Source: Propionibacterium acidifaciens DSM 21887 (GTDB lineage Bacteria; Actinomycetota; Actinomycetes; Propionibacteriales; Propionibacteriaceae). From it: a DNA stretch of 51,330 bases. This document shows, one piece after another, positions 9,342 to 16,300 of this stretch. Every line of letters starts with the position of its first letter. Positions within the stretch are counted from its first letter, which is position 1. Below the pieces are notes generated by a model, which saw only the letters and a program-made list of their open reading frames with translations, did no database searches and was not told the origin of the DNA. Position numbers and translations under genes: made by a program. Location: positions 1 through 51,330 of the forward strand of contig NZ_AUFR01000021.1 of the NCBI RefSeq assembly GCF_000426605.1, given 5' to 3'.

Positions 9342-10400
9342 TCAGGCCCCGGCCCGCTCGCGGACCTCGCCCGTGACGGGGTCGACGTCCTCTGGCACCT
9401 CGGGATCGGGAACCAGGCCCAGCGCGACGCGGATCCGGTTGTCGATCTCGCCGGCGACGTCGGGATGGGCGACGAGGAAGGCCCGGGCGTTCTCCTTGCC
9501 CTGGCCGAGCTGGTCGTCGCCGTAGGTGAACCAGGCGCCCGCCTTGCGGACGATGCCGGCATCGACCCCCATGTCGAGCAGGCTGCCCTCGCGGCTGATG
9601 CCCTTGCCGTAGAGGATGTCGAATTCGGCGCGCTTGAACGGCGGGGCGACCTTGTTCTTGACGACCTTGACGCGGGTGCGGTTGCCGACGACCTCGCCGC
9701 CGTCCTTGAGGGCCTCGATGCGGCGCACGTCGAGGCGGACCGAGGCGTAGAACTTCAGCGCGCGACCGCCCGTGGTGGTCTCGGGGTTGCCGAACATGAC
9801 GCCGATCTTCTCGCGCAGCTGGTTGATGAAGATCGCCGTCGTATTGGCGTTCTTGAGGGCGCCGGTCATCTTGCGGAGGGCCTGGCTCATCAGCCTGGCC
9901 TGCAGGCCGACGTGGTTGTCGCCCATCTCGCCCTCGATCTCGGCGCGCGGCGTCAGGGCGGCGACGGAGTCGATGACGATGAGCTCGAGGGCGCCCGAGC
10001 GGACCAGGGTGTCGGCGATCTCGAGGGCCTGCTCGCCGTTGTCGGGCTGGCTGACGATCAGCGAGTCGGTGTCGACTCCGAGGGCGCGGGCGTAGGTGGG
10101 GTCGAGGGCGTGCTCGGCATCGATGAAGGCGCAGATGCCGCCCTCCGCCTGGGCGCTGGCGATCGCGTGCAGGGCGACCGTCGTCTTGCCGCTGGACTCC
10201 GGGCCGTAGATCTCGACGATGCGGCCGCGGGGAAGACCCCCGATGCCCAGGGCGATGTCGAGCGCCACCGAACCGGTGGGGATCGACTCCATCTGCCCGA
10301 AGGCCTGGTCGCCCAGGCGCATGACGGAACCCTTGCCGTGGGCCTTCTCGATCTGTGCGAGGGCGGCCTCGAGGGCCTTCTGCCGGTCTGCAACGGCCAT
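9342..10400 (-). CDS. recA: Recombinase RecA
   Basis: RecA forms filaments on single-stranded DNA, drives strand exchange and stimulates LexA self-cleavage. The 352-residue protein has Walker A GPESSGKT (66-73), the IDSVAALTP Walker B strand and loops L1/L2 ([23 protein letters not shown]). No intein is present. The ATG at 10400 follows a strong ribosome site (GGAGGA, 8-9 nt upstream), so the in-frame upstream extension is rejected. A LexA box lies about 140 bp upstream, leaving a leader of roughly 110 nt. recX follows after 2 nt. Confidence 0.98.
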   Translation of the reverse strand: MAVADRQKALEAALAQIEKAHGKGSVMRLGDQAFGQMESIPTGSVALDIALGIGGLPRGRIVEIYGPESSGKTTVALHAIASAQAEGGICAFIDAEHALDPTYARALGVDTDSLIVSQPDNGEQALEIADTLVRSGALELIVIDSVAALTPRAEIEGEMGDNHVGLQARLMSQALRKMTGALKNANTTAIFINQLREKIGVMFGNPETTTGGRALKFYASVRLDVRRIEALKDGGEVVGNRTRVKVVKNKVAPPFKRAEFDILYGKGISREGSLLDMGVDAGIVRKAGAWFTYGDDQLGQGKENARAFLVAHPDVAGEIDNRIRVALGLVPDPEVPEDVDPVTGEVRERAGA

Positions 10401-10538
10401 GTCTGCTTCCTCCTCCTCACGTCGGGATCGCCGACGGTTCCCGTGACGTCTTGACTGTCTTGACTGTAGGGACGGGGTCCGACATTTTCTCGGCGGAGCC
10501 CGGTGCTGTGGACAACCGGGGCGCCCCGTCCACTGTAT

Positions 10539-10554
10539 ACGAACACCCGTTCGA
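10539..10554 (-). promoter_or_regulatory. SOS box (LexA operator) of recA
   Basis: On the minus strand TCGAACGGGTGTTCGT matches TCGAAC-N4-GTTCGA at 11 of 12 defined positions. A -10-like TATACA/TACAGT follows directly downstream (about 10531-10538). The operator would overlap the -35 region of the recA promoter. Confidence 0.85.
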
Positions 10555-10719
10555 ACGCCAACGATCCCCCTCCGCGCGTCGCGGGAGGCCCCGAGGACGA
10601 TCCGGTCATCGACGAGGCGGCAAGCGGCCCCTCCGCGCGTCACGGGAGCGGCGGGCCGGGCAGCCGCCCGTCGCGGGACGGACCGGCTCGGGCGGGAGTC
10701 CCCGAGCCCCGCCCGGCGC
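10555..10719. other. Intergenic region between the recA promoter and DUF3046
   Basis: The recA start and the DUF3046 start are 331 bp apart. Apart from the recA leader, the SOS box and a 9-bp direct repeat (TTGACTGTC/TTGACTGTA, about 10450-10467), I see no gene or structured RNA in this gap. Confidence 0.5.
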
Positions 10720-10725
10720 TAGGCT
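10720..10725 (+). promoter_or_regulatory. -10 box of the DUF3046 gene, leaderless start
   Basis: TAGGCT ends 6 nt before the GTG start at 10732. No ribosome binding site is present. Confidence 0.55.
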
Positions 10726-10731
10726 GCCCGC

Positions 10732-10926
10732 GTGCGTGAAACCGAGTTCTGGCGTCGGATGACGAGGCATCTGGGGGCCGACTACGCCCATGTGTGGGCG
10801 GATCAGACCGTGCTCGGCGAGCTCGACGACCGCACGACGAGCGAGGCCCTGGCCGACGGCATCCCGTTCAAGGCGGTCTGGCGCGCCGTGTGGGCCTTCC
10901 TCGAGCTCCCCGACGCCGAGCGCTAG
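10732..10926 (+). CDS. DUF3046 family protein
   Basis: This small 64-residue protein belongs to DUF3046, a family found almost only in actinobacteria and usually next to recA/recX. The sequence has the family's typical layout: RETEFWRRM at the start, a central DQTVLGELDDRT and a C-terminal GIPFKAVWRAV helix rich in tryptophan. Its function is unknown. It has no transmembrane segment or metal-binding cysteines. The GTG start is supported by the -10 box immediately upstream. Confidence 0.9.
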   Translation: MRETEFWRRMTRHLGADYAHVWADQTVLGELDDRTTSEALADGIPFKAVWRAVWAFLELPDAER

Positions 10927-11006
10927 GCGCAGGCCGCAGACGCCGCCCGACGCGCGTGAGCACCGCCCCGTGCCGATGACCGCGTACGGCGGCCGGGGCG
11001 CCCGGC

Positions 11007-11333
11007 TCAGCCCAGGAGGACCATCGGCGAGGCCCGCGCCCGGGACAGCCGGGCCTCCTGCCGGTCGAGGTCCTCGACGGCGCGATGGACCTGCGCGGCG
11101 AGCGCGGGGCGGGCGACGGGGCGGTTGCTCTCGGAGAAGCAGTGGAGGAGCGGGCGCGAGTCCTCGACGGTCAGGCCGGCACCCAGCAGGGTCCGGATGC
11201 GGATCACCTGGTCGACGGCTGATTCCGCAACCCGTTGGCCCGCCGCTCGGACTCGACCAGGCCCCTGGTCTCGCAAATAGCGGATCATGCGTGGCGTGCA
11301 GCCCGTGCGTCGGGCCAGCTCGTTCACCAGCAC
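11007..11333 (-). CDS. MerR-family transcriptional regulator with an altered wing (probably decaying)
   Basis: The 109-residue reading has the MerR helix-turn-helix (VNELARRTGCTPRMIRYLRDQG), the dimerisation helix and a FSESNRPVARP segment typical of small MerR regulators. Between DQG (about 25) and ESAVDQV (about 40) the expected wing (GLV...NGYR.Y) is replaced by GPGRVRAAGQRVA. The DNA still encodes a normal-looking wing (GLVESERRANGLR) one frame over. A base gained in the run of four Gs and a base lost about 40 nt later explain this. DNA binding is therefore doubtful. It is divergent from the amidohydrolase remnant. I take the GTG at 11333 as the start because the helix-turn-helix begins directly after it. 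Confidence 0.7.
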   Translation of the reverse strand: MLVNELARRTGCTPRMIRYLRDQGPGRVRAAGQRVAESAVDQVIRIRTLLGAGLTVEDSRPLLHCFSESNRPVARPALAAQVHRAVEDLDRQEARLSRARASPMVLLG

Positions 11334-11357
11334 CCGGCCACCCCCTCGACTTGACCC

Positions 11358-11372
11358 TGACACCAGTGTGCA
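11358..11372. promoter_or_regulatory. Candidate MerR-type operator in the divergent gap
   Basis: TGACACCAGTGTGCA is a near-palindrome directly after a -35-like TTGACC (11351-11356), the usual place for a MerR operator in the spacer. The expected -10 box at 19-bp spacing is poor. This is an inference from position and symmetry. Confidence 0.35.
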
Positions 11373-11400
11373 CCTCCAGCGTCGAGTCCACCCGACCACG

Positions 11401-11430
11401 ACTGAGGGAGCCCACACTGAGGGAGCCCAC
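11401..11430 (+). repeat. 15-bp tandem duplication carrying the ribosome binding site
   Basis: ACTGAGGGAGCCCAC is present twice in direct tandem (11401-11415 and 11416-11430), immediately before the ATG of the amidohydrolase remnant. Each copy carries the Shine-Dalgarno-like GAGGGAG, so the ribosome site is duplicated. Confidence 0.9.
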
Positions 11431-11431
11431 C

Positions 11432-12201
11432 ATGATCATCGACATCCACGCCCACGCCTGGACCGATCCCGCCGCGCAGCAGCGGCGCTCCGCCGAGGCC
11501 GGCGTCGGCACGGACGTGCTCCTGTCGACCCGCTTCCATCCCGCCTGCACCACCATCGCCGGGCTCACGGCGGAGTTCGGCCGGCTCCTGGACGGCCTCG
11601 ACGGCCAGGGGGTCCCAGCGGACCCGTTCGAGCACGCCACGGCCGAACCGCTCGCGGCGCTGAAGGACCGGCCGGGCAGCGTCGGCTTCGTGAACGCGCC
11701 GCTGAGCGACCCCGCCGCCGCGCAGGCCCGGGTGGAGCGGCACCTGGACGATCCGCGCATCAGGGGCATCGGCGAGCCCACCCCGCCGGGGGGCATGCGG
11801 CGAGATCGAACCGATCCTGCGGATCGCATCCGATCACGGCGCCCCGCCCGTCCTCACGGACGGGTTCGCTCCGAACACCGAGCAGGACCCGCGCACCCAT
11901 GCGGAGCTCTCCGGCCGCCACCCGCACGCCCCACTCATCGTGGGGGGCTTTCGGAGGGATGTCCTCCATGGCGCTGATCGACGTGGCGCAGGAGCACCCC
12001 GACCCGGACCTGGACCTGTCGAGCGCGCTCCAGGTGTTCATGGTCGGGGCAGCGGCCGAGGCCCTGCCCGACCAGTGCCTGTTCGGCTCCAACCCGCCCT
12101 GCGACGATCCGGTCGCCTCGCGGGCCACGGTCGAGGCGGCCATCGCCGATCCGGGCATCCGTCGCCAGGTGATGGGACTCAACGCCGCGGCCGTGCTTCG
12201 T
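11432..12201 (+). pseudogene. Amidohydrolase-family protein, broken by at least two frameshifts
   Basis: Pieced together, this is an amidohydrolase-2-type TIM-barrel hydrolase. Frame one gives MIIDIHAHAW (metal-binding HxH), RFHPACTTIAGL and IRGIGEPTPPGG. The reading then moves frame near 11785-11799, where GEIEPILRIASDHGAPPVLTDG continues the barrel. It moves again at the TTT around 11950, where GGMSSMALIDVAQEHPD, CLFGSNPP and NAAAVLRL finish the domain. Both changes look like single-base insertions. The end is uncertain: the last recognisable residues are near 12190 and the frame then runs on without homology. The substrate is unknown. The adjacent decarboxylase remnant suggests breakdown of a small cyclic or aromatic-type acid, which is inference only. 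Confidence 0.8.
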
Positions 12202-12329
12202 CTGCGATCGGGGGCCCGTCCGCGACCGAGGACCCGGAACCGCAACGCGCCCCATGCCGCCAGGTCCCGTGTCGATCGACGGCCGGACTTGAGTTCGAGC
12301 GCGCTCCACGCCGTGGCGTCATCGGCACG

Positions 12330-12786
12330 GATGACGAGACACTCGCCCGCGCGCTGCGACTCGCGGCGGACCCTCCCGGCGGGATCAGCATCGAAGCGCT
12401 CCAGGACCTGGTCCGCGACGACGATCCCCCGCCGCCTGGGGCATCAGCGCCACGGCAGCCCACGGGGGGAGCCCTCGCGCCCTTCGCCACTACGAACGCC
12501 CAGGGCTCATCGCCGTCGCGCGCGACCGCGCCGGACGCCGCACCTGTGACGCAGCAGCGGTGCGCCGCGTGGTCCTCCTCGCTCGCATGCGGACCTCGGG
12601 CGTGCCCATCGCCGGCCTGCGGCGCTGCGTCGAACTCGTCGACGCCGGATCGGCACCGTGGCCGAACGTCTCGACCTGCTCATGAAGCATCGTGACACGG
12701 TGCACCGTCAGATCGCCCGGCTCCGGCTCGCCCCGGCCGCCACCGGGTACAAGATCACCACCTGCACCGAAGGACCCGCTCAATGA
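12330..12786 (+). pseudogene. Second MerR-family regulator, frameshifted
   Basis: Three frames together read as a MerR regulator. A leading part has DDETLARALRLAADPPGG and IEALQDLVRDD. From 12437 the helix-turn-helix region is WGISATAA...RALRHYER.GLIAVARDRAGRR, with RMRTSGVPIAGLRRCVELVDAGS. After about 12650 the coiled dimerisation helix is TVAERLDLLMKHRDTVHRQIARL, ending TGYKITT. Both changes are consistent with single-base losses (near 12430 and 12650). The stop TGA (12784-12786) overlaps the ATG of the decarboxylase remnant, so the two were once translationally coupled. The exact start is unclear. Confidence 0.72.
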
Positions 12787-13203
12787 CCACCACGCAGCAC
12801 GACATCGACTCACCCGAGAACCTCGCCCGTCGACGGCACGGCCGGGATGTGCTGTCCCGAATCGACGGGGACCGGGGCGAGGCCGTCATCGACTCCCTCG
12901 CAGACGTCAGCCCCGCCCTCGGCCACCACGTCGCAGCCTCCGCATCCGGCGACATCGACGACCGCCCGGGCCTCGACGCCCGCAGCCGCCGGCTCGTGAC
13001 GCTCGGCGTCCTCACCGCCCTGGGCGGATGCGAGCCCCGGCTCAAGGGCCGCATCGGTGCCGCTCCCAATGCCGGCATCACCCGCGAGGAGATCACCGAG
13101 GCCCTCCTGCACACCGCCGTCCACCGCGGCTTCCCAGGGCCCTCGACGGCACCTTCGTGCCCGCGAGGTGCTCCACGAGCGGGACCACGAGCAGACCGCC
13201 TGA
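12783..13203 (+). pseudogene. Carboxymuconolactone decarboxylase-family protein, frameshifted
   Basis: The sequence matches the CMD/AhpD-like fold: DARSRRLVTLGVLTALGG, then GITREEITEALLHTAVHRGFP. Just after GFP (about 13128) the frame shifts, and PRALDGTFV is read in a second frame. Near 13162 it shifts again, and AREVLHERDHEQTA ends at the TGA at 13201-13203. Each shift is a single missing base. In the undisturbed first frame there is no stop, so reading continues by chance into lhr. Family members act as small oligomeric decarboxylases or thiol-dependent reductants. No catalytic Cys is visible here (HRGFP where many members have a Cys), so enzyme activity cannot be inferred. Confidence 0.78.
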
Positions 13204-13331
13204 GCGGTCGGCCGCCCGCACGGGGGCGGCGGCCAGGCTCGGGGCCGCCGGACCCGGGCCGCCGGTGCGGCAGAAGGAGCCCGACCGGCGGCCGGGCCGG
13301 ATTGTCGGCGCCGCGCGCAAGACTTGTGCCC

Positions 13332-16300
13332 ATGACACCACCGGAGCGCACCGCCGGCGACCCGCCGGCCGCCTTCGGCCTCGCCACGCGCACCTGGTTC
13401 ACCGACGTCTTCGACTCCCCCACGCCGGCCCAGGCCGCCGCCTGGGCCGCCATCGGCTCGGGCGCGCACGTGCTCGTCGTCGCGCCCACCGGCTCCGGCA
13501 AGACGCTCGCCGCCTTCCTCCACGGCCTCGACCGCCTCTCGCGCGAGGCCTCGGCCAGGCGGGCGCTCGACGACCCCGACACCGCAACCGGCCCGCACGG
13601 CCCCGCGCCGCACCGGGCCGGCACCGACACGCCCCCGGGCCGGGAGGGCGGGGCGCACGACTCCCCCGCCGGCCCGCACGGCCCCGCCGGGCGCCGGGGC
13701 GTGCGGGTGCTCTACGTCTCGCCCCTCAAGGCGCTCGCGGTCGACGTCGAGCGCAACCTCGCCGCCCCGCTGCGCGGCATCGCCGCCACGGCCGCCCGGC
13801 TCGGCCTGCCCGTCCCCGAGGTCACCGTGGCGGTCCGCTCGGGAGACACGCCGGCCGCCGAGCGCCGGTCGCTGGCCGCGCATCCCCCGCAGATCCTCAT
13901 CACGACGCCCGAGTCGCTCTTCCTCATGCTCTCGAGCCGGGCGGCCGGCACGCTGCGCGACCTCGACACGGTGATCGTCGACGAGATCCACTCCCTGGCG
14001 GGCACCAAGCGCGGCGCCCACCTGGCGCTGAGCCTGGAGCGTCTGTCGGCGATGCAGCGCGACGGCGACTTCCAGCGCATCGGCCTGTCGGCCACCGTCC
14101 GCCCGCCCGAGCGGGTCGCGCGCTTCCTCGGCGGCGATCGCCCCGTGCAGGTCGTCGACCCGGCCGCCGCCAAGACCTGGGACCTGCACCTCGAGGTGCC
14201 GGTCAAGGACATGACGCAGCTGCGCGTCGTCGACCCGGCCGGCGAGCGGGGGCCCGGGGCGGTGCGCCGGTCGATGTGGCCCCCGATCGAGCGGCGGATC
14301 CTCGAGCTGGTGCGCGGGCACCGCTCCACCATCTGCTTCGTCAACTCGCGGCAGAGCGCCGAGCGGCTCACCGCCCACCTCAACGAACTGAACGCGGCCG
14401 ATCTGGGCGCCCCCGAGGAGCCGGTCGTCCAGCCCGCCCAGGTGATGATCGCCTCTGCCGCCTCGAGGGGCGTCGACGGCACCGACGCGCCGATCATCGC
14501 CTGCGCCCACCACGGCTCGGTCAGCAAGACGCGCCGCGCGCAGATCGAGGACGACCTCAAGGCGGGGCGCCTGGCCTGCGTCGTGGCCACGAGCTCCCTG
14601 GAGCTGGGCATCGACATGGGCGCCGTCGACCTCGTGATCCAGGTGCAGGCCCCGCCGTCGGTCTCGAGCGGCCTCCAGCGCGTCGGCCGCGCCGGCCACC
14701 GGGTCGGGGCGGTCTCGCAGGGCATGGTGTTCCCCACCTCGCGCGGCGACGTGCTGCACTGCACCGTCATCGCCGAGCGCATGGGCGCCGGCCTCATCGA
14801 GGAGACGCCCGCCCTGCGCAACCCGCTCGACGTGCTGGCCCAGCAGATCGTCTCGGCCTGCCTCGCCTCGCCGGTTCCCGCCGACGATCTCCACGCCCTC
14901 GTGCGCCGGGCCGCTCCGTACGCCTCCCTGCCCCGCTCGGCCTTCGACTCGGTCCTCGACATGCTCTCGGGCCGCTATCCCAGCGAGGACTTCGCCGAGC
15001 TGCGCCCCCGTCTCCACTGGGACCGCGTCGCCGGCATCCTCGAGGCCCGGCCCGGCGCCCGGCGTCTCGTGACGACGAGCGGGGGCACGATCCCCGACCG
15101 GGGCCTGTTCGGCGTCTTCCTCGTGGGCTCCCGGAACGCCTCGGGCCGGCACGAGCCGGGGCGGCGGGTCGGCGAGCTCGACGAGGAGATGGTCTTCGAG
15201 TCCCGGGTGGGTGACGTCTTCACGCTCGGCACGTCGAGCTGGCGCATCGAGGAGATCACGCCGTCGCAGGTCATCGTCAGCCCGGCGCCGGGCCAGCCCG
15301 GCAGGCTGCCCTTCTGGCGGGGCGACGCGCCGGCGCGCCCCGCCGAGCTCGGCGCGGCGATCGGCGCGCGCGTCCGGGAGCTGGGCGCCGCCCCGCGCGA
15401 CGAGGCGCTGGCCGGTCTCGGGGCCGCGGGGCTCGACGAGAACGCCCGCACCAACCTCATGGCCCATCTCGACGAGCAGCGCGAGGCCACCGGGGTCGTG
15501 CCGGACGACCGCACGATCGTCGTCGAGCGCTTCCGCGACGAGATCGGCGACTGGCGGCTCTGCGTGCACAGCGCGCTGGGCGCCGCTGTCCTCGAGCCGT
15601 GGGCGCTGGCGATCCGCGCGGGCCTCGCCGACCGCTACGGCCTCGAGGCCCATGTGAACGCGACGAACGACGGCATCATCATCCAGCTGCCCGACATCGG
15701 CGCGGCACCGCCGGACTCGGCCGTGCTCGCGGTCCCGGCCGAGGACGTCGAGGCCGTCGTCACCGAGCAGGTCTTCGGCTCGGCGCTGTTCGCGGCGCGC
15801 TTCCGCGAGTGCGCGGCGCGCGCCCTGCTCCTGCCGCGCCGGGGCCCCGGCCGCCGCTCGCCCCTGTGGCAGCAGCGCCACAAGGCGGCCCAGCTGCTGG
15901 CCGTCGCCTCCGGCTACCGCGAGTTCCCGATCGTCGTCGAGGCGATGCGCGAGTGCCTCCAGGACGTCTTCGACCTGCCCGCGCTGGTGCGCCTCATGGC
16001 CGACATCGCGGCCCGGCGGGTGCGGCTCGTCGACGTCGAGACGCCCCAGGCCTCCCCCTTCGCGCGCCACATGCTCTTCGGCTACGTCGGCGAGTTCGTC
16101 TACGACGACGACCAGCCGCTGGCCGAGCGGCGCCTGGCTGCCCTCAGCCTCGACTCGGGGATGCTCGCCGAGCTCCTCGGGCGCGAGGGCGCCGGAGAGC
16201 TCATCGACCGCGACGTCGCGGCGCTCCACGAGGCGCAGCTGCAGCACCTGGCCGACGACCGCAGGGCCGCCGACGCCGAGCAGCTGTGGGAGCAGATCCG

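Noticed and set aside
9342-10400. Intein or insertion in recA
   Set aside because: All RecA motifs read through without interruption and the length is normal.
10401-10643. N-terminal extension of RecA by 81 residues
   Set aside because: The upstream reading has no homology and spans the SOS-box region. The ATG at 10400 has a strong ribosome site.
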